Shown here in pieces: positions 22,861 through 33,368 of a stretch of DNA of 64,000 bases. The translations under genes were made by a program, and so were the position numbers. Location: NCBI GenBank assembly GCA_002786065.1, contig NHNY01000028.1, positions 62,001-126,000 of the forward strand, written 5' to 3'. Each line of letters begins with the position of its first letter. Position 1 is the first letter of the stretch. This stretch comes from Microcyclospora pomicola. Taxonomy: Eukaryota > Ascomycota > Dothideomycetes > Capnodiales. Under the pieces are notes generated by a model. The model worked only from the letters and a program-made list of their open reading frames with translations, searched no databases and was not told the DNA's origin.

Positions 22861-25031
22861 TCACTCCATTCCTGCTACATCCTCATTGCGATTGGCAGAA
22901 TCTGGCCCTTGTGCGGCAAGCTCCAATGCCATAGTCGTAGGTCGGAAAGGCCACTCGATGAATGCGACAATAAGCTCTTTGATCATATCCTCTGTCAGCA
23001 TTGCTACTCTCATGTTGGCCGCGTCAAGACGTCCGCCTTTCTGCGGATTACTCATGCTTGGACATTTCGGTATGAGGTCCTCGGCCATATTCGGTGCGAT
23101 CGAATCCATCGCCTTGCCCAGAGATGTCGCCGTCGCATGAAGGAGCTGGGACAGGAGCTGCAAAGTGATCGTATGTTGTTCTGATGAGGATACCAAGTCA
23201 CTGACGAGAAAATCCACCTCTTTGGGCTGCAAGTCAAGTAACATGAGTTGTCCCGCCGGCCAGAATTCCTCTTCGGTGGCCTTGAGCGGCTCGTACAGTC
23301 TTCGGTCGCGTGCCAATCCTGGAGGGTTGCCGAAAAACGATATTTGGTGGTCAACGATCGTTCTGTGTCTGTTCAATGTGCCACCGATATGTTGTGTCAA
23401 CATCGGCTTGTTCGTCCCGTCTGCCTCATGGGCAAGTTCGATGATGGTGCGCTGTGTAGCCTCGAAGAACTCAGTGCTGACCAAGCCCTTATCCATGAGC
23501 TCTTGTAGGAACAACTCAAGCTTGTAGACTCGAAGACAAGTATCCCAGCGAGCCACAGCACGTAATTTGACCATCTGACTCTGAGTGCGAATAGAGGCTC
23601 GTTCCACAGTATGGTGGAATTGGGTAAACTCGACATTCCGCGCCAACTCTAGTATCCTGGTGTCTTGCGCGAGAGTCGCAGCGTTCGTTGTTGCGCCAAT
23701 GTTCATTGCATTGAAAACGGCATTCAATTCCTTTACTCGGGATTGCGTGTCAGCAAGATAGCTCGAGAACTCCTCTTGCGTCGTTAAAGGGCTTTCCCGC
23801 GGCGAAAAGAAAAGCGTAGGATCTGGTGCTGGCACTGGAGTAGTTCGAGTGGGGAGTACGATGGATCTGTGTCTTTTCGCTGGCTTTGCCTCTCTTTTCC
23901 CGGGCTTGACGTCAGACGTGTGATCGGGAACGTCTCCTAAGACCACCTTGTCCGTACCAGCAACATCTCCAGATTTAGCCTGAGCCTTAGGGCGACCATG
24001 TGTCGGGGTATTCCACATGTCCGGATACGGGTAGTTTCGCAGAAGCTCTCGAGTTGGCTGGAGCTCTAACTTTTGCATCGACGCTCGCACACGCTGATCT
24101 TCGACTTTTTCTAAAGCCGGACCTCGGAGATCGACAAGCTTCGGTGCAGTCTCGACCAGAGGCGTCACCCCCACGGCTTCTGTCATATCAGATACAAGTC
24201 CAATAGACATGTTAACTTTCGACTTGGCGCTCTCCGCATACGCAAACAAAGCCGATTTGTCCGACTCGGGTACCCAGAACAGCATGCGGGCCAATCCATT
24301 CTTGTGTATCAGCTGATTGGTTACCATAGCACCTGCGAATCGCATGATTGATAAGGTGTAGAATGAGCCCGCCTTGCGTGGCATGCCCGTGAGAGGTGGA
24401 CGGGCAAGATTGCCAACAAATAACACGCCAGGGTCGAATTTCTGACGTTGAGGATCGTCTGAAGCTACTGGTTCGATCGGGAAAAGTTCACGATCATTCA
24501 TAATATGATCGTAGTTCTTGAAGAGTTCCTTAGAGTCATATCCCGCCAGGGCCGTGAATCGATAGGTGGAGTTCGGCTTCTCCAGCAAAGGTTTGATAAA
24601 TGGCTCAACATATCGGTCATCAGGCTCCATCAGGAGATGGCGTCTCGGCTGCAGGAAATCATGCAGTTTGGACGACCACAAACATGCTCCAGGATTGAAA
24701 TCCACAATTACGCAACCTTTGTGCTTCTCTAACGTCGGCGCGAGATATTTGATAGTGTCGTCTACGGGTGATCATCAGCTCATATCGCGATAGAGGTTCT
24801 ATTTGGCTTACCACACAAACTCTCACTCACCACCTCATTCCGAAAGCTCACGTCTGCAAGTTGTGGTCTCCCACTAATGACGATGCTTCTTTTCTTTCTA
24901 CCATGGCCACGCTTGAGACGGCCATGCAGCGCATTCTCGAGCTTTGTGGTCAAGATCTGCTGTGATGTTTGTTCTTGTACTTTATGCTTAATCGCATTGG
25001 CGGCGGCGTAGAGACCTCTCGTTGGCCGCAT
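22861..25031 (-). CDS. Mtf1/mtTFB-like mitochondrial protein with SAM-methyltransferase fold
   Basis: Exons 25031-24812 and 24761-22861 with a 50-nt intron give 706 residues. The N-terminus MRPTRGLYAAANAIKHKV is basic and free of acidic residues, fitting a mitochondrial presequence. Splicing gives a methyltransferase-type start: VIVDFNPGACLWSSKLHDF, with HLLMEPDDRYV as the acidic second strand. This order matches KsgA/mtTFB-like proteins, the family of yeast Mtf1, the specificity factor for mitochondrial RNA polymerase. The protein is about twice as long as yeast Mtf1 (341); the C-terminal half is helical, carries an RHRSIVLPTRTTPVPAP linker and has no family I recognise. It may act in mitochondrial transcription or rRNA modification; this is inferred. 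The first true ATG in the frame is at 25031. Confidence 0.68.
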
Positions 25032-25350
25032 GAGCTTGTGTGATGTGGCCAAGTAGCGCCCAGGCGATGATTGTAATGCTTATGTAGGAATCAAACAGAC
25101 AGTTAGATCTCTCAAAGATGGAATACGCGAACACTATTCGATCCCGAATAAATGCAGTGGGCATGTGATGATAACCTCGAGGTATATTGATTGAAATACC
25201 TTAGGTATCCGAGTATTCTCCTTGTGCCACAGAGGCTGCAGCGTCCAATTTGTGGCTGCAAGTGTGGCTGTGCTATGGTCATAACTCCGCAGGCAACATC
25301 ACTTTGGTCAACATACTACATGGAGTTCATATTAAGCAACGTAGTATATC
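25032..25350. promoter_or_regulatory. Divergent promoter with small palindromes (Mtf1-like / AMSH-like)
   Basis: A 319-base divergent spacer. It contains two short palindromes of the same type close together: ACCTCGAGGT at 25174-25183 and ATACCTTAGGTAT at 25196-25208. Their role is unknown; they could be binding sites for a dimeric factor. Confidence 0.4.
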
Positions 25351-26880
25351 ATGGCGCTCTCCAGACACGATTTCCAGTCTCACATACCGCAAAGTGTGCA
25401 GGAAATCACTAAAGAAGCCGAAAGTTTCGAATTCAGCACTCGACGATCGTTGCAAGCATGGCTTCGATCTGCTCAGATGCTCAACACCGAAGCGGCCATG
25501 TGTGAGAGAGATGGCAATACCCAGACAGCCTATCTCTACTTATACAGACATGCGCAGCTCGTGTACGAGAAGCTCCCAACACACCCGGATTTCCGAGGCC
25601 CGGCTTATAGGAAAGACGTGCAAGCTGCACAGAAAGCAGTCAAGAATAACCTTACCAAGCTCGAGGAATGGAAGCCAATACTCAATCATAGATTTGAGAA
25701 GTATGTTGAGGCCATGCAGCGCCGTCGTGCTGAGAGGGCTTCGTCCCAGATTCAAGGTCTATATAGTTCGACGCGACCATCAGGCTTTGTGAATGACGCG
25801 AAGAGTCTTGATGGTGAGCATCGAAGGTCAATCGAAGCGCATGACTACAAAGACGTCGCAGCAGATATATCTCGGAGAGAGCTTCGGAGACGACGTGGTG
25901 AAAGCGACATTGAACAGAACGATCATCGGTCCTCCATCAGGCACAATGAACGCCGAGGCAGTCGCCACCTAGACAGAGACGATACACACCACGTTTCTAA
26001 TAGCATTCAACACACGGCCTCACTTCTCGGGAGAGAGCGCGACGACCGCTACTACGACAGAACTCGAGAACCGCCAAAGACTACTACGCGATCCTACTAC
26101 TACCCGGCAGTACCAGAGAAGGAATCGAGGATGAACTGGGAGACTGCCCGTCCTCAACCCCTGTCCACGAATCAAGCACCTAACATTCCAAGCAAAGAGC
26201 TCCTTGTCTCGACTCACCCTGCTGAGTCGACACCTGTGCTGCCTCCCAAGCATCGAGATGAGCCGGCCAGTCCCTCGTCGCCTGCATCGCAATACACCTT
26301 TAAGCCCACCGCCCGCACAGAATCCGGCGCCTCCTTGCGTACTCTCTTCCTCCCTTCTTCCCTACGCACCGCCTTTCTCAGCCTCGCCCACTCCAACACC
26401 GCCCGCAACCTCGAGACCTGCGGCATCCTCTGCGGCACCTCCGTCCGTGGCGCGCTCTTCATCACCCACCTGATTGTGCCGGATCAGACCGCCACGTCGG
26501 ACACGTGCGACACGACGGACACGGGCGACACGGTGCTCTTCGATTACTGCGACGCGCATGCCTTGCTGGTCTGCGGCTGGATCCACACGCACCCGTCCCA
26601 GTCATGCTTCCTGTCCAGCCGCGACCTGCACACCTCAGCCGGCTACCAGGTCATGCTGCCCGAGGCCATCGCCATCGTCTGCGCGCCTCGCCACAATCCG
26701 GACTGGGGCATCTTCCGCCTCACAGATCCGCCGGGGCTAGGCGCGGTGCTAGATTGCACCACGCCAGGGCTGTTTCATCCGCATTCGGAAACGAACCTGT
26801 ATACGGATGCGCTGCGACCGGGCCACGTTGTCGAGGGTGACAAGATGGAGTTTGAGCTGGTGGATCTGCGGAAGAAGTGA
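25351..26880 (+). CDS. sst2: AMSH/Sst2-like JAMM deubiquitinase
   Basis: A single exon of 509 residues. The N-terminal helical region (about 15-125), with WLRSAQMLNTEAA and ARLVYEKLPTHP-like features, matches the USP8-dimerisation/MIT-type domain of AMSH proteins. A charged disordered linker rich in Arg, Asp and His follows. The C-terminal MPN+ domain (about 330-500) has the JAMM metal site: Glu in NLETCGILCG, HTHPSQSCFLSSRDLH at about 412-427 with the two His, Ser and Asp ligands, and the AMSH-specific insertions. AMSH enzymes cleave K63-linked ubiquitin at endosomes with ESCRT-0 and ESCRT-III. All catalytic residues are present, so activity is likely. Codon use changes along the gene: ordinary in the first half, and almost all C or G at third positions from about 26290 onward. 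Confidence 0.92.
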   Translation: MALSRHDFQSHIPQSVQEITKEAESFEFSTRRSLQAWLRSAQMLNTEAAMCERDGNTQTAYLYLYRHAQLVYEKLPTHPDFRGPAYRKDVQAAQKAVKNNLTKLEEWKPILNHRFEKYVEAMQRRRAERASSQIQGLYSSTRPSGFVNDAKSLDGEHRRSIEAHDYKDVAADISRRELRRRRGESDIEQNDHRSSIRHNERRGSRHLDRDDTHHVSNSIQHTASLLGRERDDRYYDRTREPPKTTTRSYYYPAVPEKESRMNWETARPQPLSTNQAPNIPSKELLVSTHPAESTPVLPPKHRDEPASPSSPASQYTFKPTARTESGASLRTLFLPSSLRTAFLSLAHSNTARNLETCGILCGTSVRGALFITHLIVPDQTATSDTCDTTDTGDTVLFDYCDAHALLVCGWIHTHPSQSCFLSSRDLHTSAGYQVMLPEAIAIVCAPRHNPDWGIFRLTDPPGLGAVLDCTTPGLFHPHSETNLYTDALRPGHVVEGDKMEFELVDLRKK

Positions 26881-27162
26881 ACATGAGCGCTCATGACGTG
26901 TGGGAATCAGGACGCAGAGGCGATGGAATGTCTGAATGATATCTGATGTGAAATGAGGGATTGTAGAGTGAGATGCTCTTCGGTAGACTGCGCCGAGGGC
27001 GAAATCGGCTTTCATCATTCGTCTCGCATAGCGCTCCATAGCAAATAAAGATCAGCTTTGACGCTTCCTTTTGGCATGCATATGGCTCGTGGGCATACCA
27101 GCCATGCACTTCTGATGCTCACATGCCCGCGCAACAAACGCGCATGATCCAACAGACGCTAC
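26881..27162. other. Convergent 3' intergenic region
   Basis: A 282-base spacer between the AMSH-like gene and a disordered-protein gene. It contains no recognised feature. Confidence 0.55.
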
Positions 27163-28056
27163 TCATTTCTCGAACCCAAACTTCCCCAGATCCCCAGGCC
27201 GATTGCCTCCACGCATACGATCCGCCGAGGTGGTATTCATGTTCTCCCTCACGATACGCTCCGCCTGCTCCGCCATACTACCGCTGCTGCCCAGCCCAGC
27301 CCGTGTCCCTGACATCTCCACGCCATCCTGATCATACGTCACGCCATCGATATAGCGCGGCTCCCGTCCGGTGGGAGTGGCGCGCTCATTTCTGCCGGGA
27401 CTGCTGATGACGCTCTGACGTGCGGGCGTGCGCGCGCCCTCGCCGAACCCCACCAAGCTGCCGTTCTCTTCAGAGTATCCGCCCACCGATGACGTCGCGT
27501 CCATATCCACATCCTGATCCACGCTCTCGCTCATCTTATCTGCATCGCCGGCTTCGCTGCCGGTTGTACGCGCGCCCACGCTGCCGGTTGCCGACGCAGA
27601 TCCGACCGTGCTACGTTCGCGCGCAAGAGCGGGGTTGCCGCTGGCATCGAAGTAGCCTTGCGGGACTTGTGAGGGCGGCGTCACAGCACTACCGGGAGTG
27701 AGGTTCCCTTGCGAAGACGGGTTGCGTGCAGTCGTGACCCGCTCTAGTCCAGCCAGGCGGGAGATGCGATCGGCACGTTCGGCGTCGAGCTGGTTGCTGA
27801 GGCCAGAAGCAGGAATGTTGCTGTGTTGGTGGGGTAGGTGACCACGGTGCCCGTCTTTGATCGCTACGGTGGACAGCTCGGACATAGACGTCACGGTAGA
27901 GTTGGGCGTTCCGCTTCGCGAACTATGGAGATTCATCCGTGTCAACAGATGCGATGAGCGCCATGTGTGTTTATTGGGTACCTACGGAACCTCTGATGGC
28001 GTGACAGGATCTGAAGGAGCCGGAGGCAGGTTGATGAAAGTGCGCGCGCTTGACAT
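27163..28056 (-). CDS. Conserved-looking disordered protein of unknown function
   Basis: Exons 28056-27986 and 27922-27163 with a 63-nt intron give 276 residues. The first exon encodes MSSARTFINLPPAPSDP and splicing continues through PSEVPSRSGTPNSTV into exon 2; the donor GTAGGT and acceptor ATAG are acceptable but the branch site is weak. The whole protein is low in hydrophobic residues and rich in Ser, Gly, Thr and Pro, so it is probably disordered. A short helical segment near SNQLDAERADRISRLAGLERV and an acidic stretch near DADKMSESVDQDVDMD are the most structured-looking parts. SGTP and SxGxxTP patterns resemble phosphorylation sites. The even frame quality and GC-rich wobble support a real gene. 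I do not recognise a family and infer no function. Confidence 0.65.
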
Positions 28057-28628
28057 AGCGGCGGTCGCGAGTTAATCTCGTGATTGCACCTTGTGGAGAA
28101 TGCGGTCTTCGCTATGGAAGTCACGAGGTTTTGTGAGGCGCAGTAGCAATTGTAGGTATCACAAATGTGTCCAGCGTACACGGTGATTGAACAGCTGAGC
28201 AAGATCGTAGACAGGTATCTCGGAAAGAATGAGAAGGAGAGCTGAGTAGAGCAAAGTTGAATAGGAGGTTAAGTGGTTGTGCGTTGACGTCGTGAAGATC
28301 GGCGGGGACAACAATCTGTCGACCAAGAAAGAAACTCGCCAGCACGGACCCCCACTACGATTAGTCGCAGAGTTGAAATCCGGGGTAGGAAGTCGCTCCA
28401 CTGGTGCGCTAACCAGATGCGCACAAGTTCAGCATCCGATGTCGTGCCTCAGGACCTTATCTGCAGCCAACATCATGTATGTAGTGCTGCAGGCTTATGC
28501 GTGATCCCTTGCCATTACCAAGCACATGATAATGATAGTAATGTTGTTGTGCGAGACACCCATGGCGGATGCAGCATCACGCTGCTGCCATACGTAGAAG
28601 TTCACCATCTGCTGGCTTACGGCCTTTG
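28057..28628. other. Intergenic region between two minus-strand genes
   Basis: Promoter and leader of the disordered-protein gene and the 3' flank of the hybrid kinase gene. No feature is recognised. Confidence 0.5.
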
Positions 28629-31600
28629 TCATGTCGGCGCGCTGGTACAGATCTCGCCTATCACTCGCTTCAGCTCCCTCAGACTCACAGGCTTGGTCAG
28701 AAAGAGGTCCATCCCACTTTCGAAAGCCTCTTGTTGTGCCGCCGCCGACCCCAGACCCGTCAGAGCGATGATGTGGGCGGGAGTCAGCCCGTGCTGTAGC
28801 TCATATCCGCGGATCTGCCGTGCTGCTTCGTAGCCGTCCATTATGGGCATATTCAGATCCATCAGGACGATTTTGTGCGTGGGCTGCGCAGACTCATGTC
28901 CTGGTTGATATGTGTCTTTGTACATTAGTACGGCTTCTTCACCATTGGTGGCCGCGGAGTTGACATAGCCTTGTTTCCGGGCATATGTTGCAAGGATTTG
29001 CACATTTATCGGGTTATCATCCACGATCAATACATTCAGACGTGGGTGCGATCGAACCTCCTTTGCTGTAGTAGTTCTGCCCGTTCCCGATGCCTTTGCT
29101 CCATGATGAACTTTTTGCTCTGGGAGCGTGGAGTTCAAAGCAAGTGCTTGCAGGGTTGAAGCAATACTGGAGATACTTGTAGACTGGATGCTTTCTCTGT
29201 GCTCGGGGGCGGGCGTGATAGTATCCGGTACAAGACAATGCCGTATAGCCTTGGAAAGTCCCAAAACCCAATAGCTTTGGACATACTCGATGCGCCCCGT
29301 GGTCAATTGAGCTAAAAGCTGAGGCTGAGCTTTGAGCAAACGCTCTGATTGCGCTGTCCGAATGATGATAATCAATGGCTTCGTGGTAATGGGCGTCTTT
29401 ATTCCTTCTGAGATGGCTCGCGTTATCTCTCGAATCACGACGGATTCGCTGATAATGTCAAGGCCGCTGTCGGATGAACGGATCGACATGCGCTCCTGAG
29501 AGTCCAAGCCCATTTGCGAGCAGACACTTTCAAGGTTTACTTTGATGAATTCATTCGCTGTTGCCGTTTTGCCTGTAACATCGTCGCCCACAATAATACC
29601 GACCTGGGACCTTCGCAAGCTCGTCATTCCAGACTGCTGCTCGCGCTTCTCGTCGATCTCTCCAGCCACTGCCCGCATCGTTTCGTCTTTTGCAGCACAA
29701 CACTTCGACGTTAAGATAGTAGTATAAGCGGAAACTGCTCGTCCAACCCTTGGAGATGTGAATTGGATCTCGGCTGGCATGCCCTGCTTCAGCATGTGTT
29801 CGTGGCCTGCTGGCATAAGTTTTCCTGCCACTGCCTCGGATTGCTTATTTGAAGTAGCAGCCTCTCCAACCATCGATAGGTTCGAATTTGAATCTTTGGG
29901 CGCAGTCCCTGTTGCGTATTGCAATGGTAGACTGACGCTCACGTGAGTTCCGACGTTCTGCTCACTTTGAATATCAATCTTACCTTCCAACTGTTTCAGT
30001 ATATTCGCCACGAGGTTCAAGCCTAGTCCCGTTCCTTCCACGAAGCTGTCTTCCTGCGAGAATGCACGGAAAGCTGAGTTCTGCAGATACTCTTGAGACA
30101 TGCCTCGACCACTGTCTGATACTGTAAGCACAGCATTAAACCGAGTGGGATCCCCCGGTAGATGTTCAGCGCGCAGTGCCACAGACACATAGCCGTTATT
30201 CGTATATTTCAGCGCATTTGAGACTAGGTTGATGACTATTCTCCGATAGGCCCCGGCCGGCAACAGGACGTTCCATTTCGGGTTGTGGGGATCGTCGATG
30301 TGCATCGAAACTGTAAGGTCGTTGCATAATAACTCCTGCTTATCTTTGCGGCAGCTGAATGCATATACAACCGCGTCGACGGTTGACTCGGTGATGGCTG
30401 CAAGGGACACGTTCTCGCTCACGGTACGCAGGCCGGTCAATGTTGAGCCTGTCTGTGGTTTTGCCTTGCCGAGTCTTGACAGACCCTGGCTCGCTTTTGG
30501 CTTGTTGAAGCTGATCATTGAGGCGTCAAGTAAGTGGTCCACGATGTCCAAGAGCGTATGTGCGCATGTATTGATCTGCTCGAGCTCTTTGGAGCTGCTG
30601 CCAGACTCGGCCGTATCTTGCATGCACTCTACACTCCCCAAGATGCCGTGGAGTGGACTTCTGAGTTCGTGGCTAATGGATGAGATGAAGTCCGTCTTGG
30701 CACGGTTGTCATCCTGTATCTCATGCCTTCGGACCTCAGCAAGAATGACGTCGCAGAAGGCAGCTATATAGTTCATCTCACTAGCGGAGAAGACACGTAA
30801 GGGTGAGTAGGTCCAGGTTATACAGGCCGCGTACCATTTTGCATGGGACTCATGGTACAAGCCACGGATCGCAAGGTTACGCACGCCGGGCACCATTCGC
30901 TGAATTTCAGCCATCTCGCTCTGACGTGTCTCATCTGTGCGATCCTTTCGTTGCAGTTGTGGCGCAGTAGGTTCTGCAGCGGGCGTCTCCATCGGGGACA
31001 AATCTGTCATTTCGTCCCCGGAAGAGCCTGCCAGATCTGAGTCAAAGCTCCATATCTTGCCTGTTTTTCCATATTTTTCCAGGAGAGATCCGAGGAACCC
31101 GTTGGCAACGTTGATCCCGTGTGAATCTCCAGCAGCCCCGAGAACGACGCAGCTTTCGCCGGCCATTGTAGAGATCGGTGTATCGTTGGAATGGGATCTT
31201 CTGGCGCTACCCTGGCTAAAATCCAACCGGCCTCCACTATGCGTACTGCTATGACGAGCGGATCCTCCAAAGGTGTGTCTTGATGCTTCAACGAATATAG
31301 TTGCGTCAACTTCGGTAGCTGTCATCATCAATTCAGCAGCCTTCTTGAAGGTAGCTCGTGTTTTCCGTGGTACTGCATCCTTTTGGCTAGCACTGGCACC
31401 ATAGTCGTGGGTGGCAGAGCCGGGCATTGGTAGTTTGGTGGACCCATCGAAGCTTGTAGAGGTGACAGCTGCATGTGAAGGTTGCACCCTGCTGGTGGCG
31501 TCAGTCTTTGGAGAGGTCAAGCCGTTAGACTGGACTTGCGAAGTGAGCCCTCTGGGGCTTCTGGCTTCTGTCTGAGCAGACAACGCCCCAGACTTCGTAT

Positions 31601-32573
31601 CAGTTGATTGATTCCTTTGCTTGCTCAGGTCAAGTCCCCCGGAATTTGTATGGAACGGGCGTCTACGAATGAGCTTATCAGAGGCTAAGCGTGCATCATG
31701 TTCGCAATCCGAGTCCATAAACTTCGAGTCGATGAACTTAGACAACGCATTAGTCATTTTCAAGCCTCGGCGTTGATCATCCTTCGCGCGCGCCATGTTC
31801 AAGTGGGTCATGATAGTGTTGGCCATCTCTCGCATAAAGACAATTTCTTTCCGGGCAAGTCCGTCTCCGTCGCGAGGCTTGTCGTCTAACACGCAGAAGG
31901 CCCCTATATTGATTCCATTGGGAGTCGTGATGGGCACGCCAGCGTAGAACCTAGCCTTTGGTCCACCAGAGACGAAAGGGGCATCGCAGAATCTTGTGCT
32001 CTCACGCAGGTCATTAATGATGTGAATCTGAGGCGGATCTTCGATTTTCGACAAAGATGAGATGTCCATGCGTACGGTGTGCTCGCACACACTAAAGCCT
32101 CTGGGGATGACAGTGTGCCCTAGCCAAAGAGAGTCATCGATTTCATGTTTATTGTCGTCTTCGAGAGACAAGGACCTTGTCGCTTCGGCTAGGACGTAAG
32201 CGTATCTGTAAAGCAATAGAACCAAGGCCATAGATCAGTATACATTTAATGAAACATAGAAATATGGGTTTCAACGTACGACTGATCAAAGAAGAAAAGC
32301 ATTGATCTTCGAGTCCCGATTCGGAGCGCCGCCAGCTGGCAGAAAGCCGTCAAGGCCTTGTCGGGAGACGAACATGGCATATGTGCTTTTGCAGCGGCCT
32401 CATCTCCGATTTCACAGTAAGTCGGCCCCGACTTGGAAAGTGTCCGTATCGGCTCATAGTATCTGCCAATGACGTTCAGAATCATCAGCTATTGGGAACA
32501 ATCACCCGACGGGGGCTTACCTGTAGAATTCTCGAGCTCTTCGAGACTCATTCACATCGTAATCGTAGTTCAT
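28629..32573 (-). CDS. Hybrid histidine kinase, GAF-HisKA-HATPase-REC
   Basis: Exons 32573-32521, 32462-32280 and 32205-28629 give 1270 residues; introns are 58 and 74 nt. The short 5' exons complete the N-terminus, reading REFYRYYEPIRTL and FFFDQSYAYVLAEATRSL across the junctions. Domains: GAF (about 65-230), a long Ser-rich disordered insert, HisKA with the phosphoacceptor His in SHELRSPLHG at about 591, HATPase_c with N box, DSGRGM and GTGLGL, a second variable region, and a C-terminal receiver (about 1130-1270) with VDDN, the phosphoacceptor Asp in LMDLNMP and the conserved KP lysine. Autophosphorylation and intramolecular relay are expected, with output through an HPt protein not in this window. 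No transmembrane segment or PAS domain is visible, so a cytosolic or nuclear sensor is inferred. Confidence 0.93.
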
Positions 32574-33368
32574 GGCCACGGATGAACGCAGGCCAGATCA
32601 GGCGCAGCCGTAAGAGCCGAGCACGATTCGCAGCCGACGGTAAGTATCTGCGTATATTGACACGAGCATTGCATACATAGAAAAACAGGACCAAGATGTA
32701 GAGAGAATGAAACAAAGTTGTAGAATCGATGTCTTTCGACATGAAAGTCAGCGACAAATTCAGGTACAGGGCACGCCACGCGCCAGCAAGACAAGCGGAG
32801 GGTCTAGGCCTCGGAGACTCCGCCGAAAACCTTAGCATCGTGCAAGCAGCATCCCGGGTGATTCTACGGAGCAAGCGAGCTACTGCAGAGATGACGGTGC
32901 CGGCAACGTGAGATTCCCATGTGATAGGCTTGGTAGAACAAAAGCGTTGTCACTGGCATGGTTCCGAGTGCAGTAGTAACTCGACTCTAGAGCTAGACGT
33001 CTTAGCGCTTGTTCAGAAGGGGAAGCACTCGCAATGAAATGAAACATGGGTATAGAAGGTAAACATACATGTACTCTTGTGTCGGAACAACGACGTTGAG
33101 ATGTTTCCCAGTTGCCTGTCGTAGCATTCAGTTCGCAAATGTAGCTGTGATGGTGGTTCTAGCCCACCAGTACTTTGACACGGAGCCGCACATGCTACAC
33201 GACATGCCTTTACTCCCTTGCTACACGCAAGTTCATATGCGTGGCGGTCTGATCCATACCATGGCCGCTTGAAGACTTTACAAACAGGAGCTACGTGTCT
33301 TGCCTGGGTGCTATAGGACAGAAGTGATGGAAGGTCAAGGTTAGGATACATGTATCCGCGTACGACAC
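32574..33368. promoter_or_regulatory. Divergent intergenic region (hybrid kinase / disordered protein)
   Basis: About 800 bases between divergent genes. Short open frames lack family resemblance. No specific site stands out. Confidence 0.45.
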
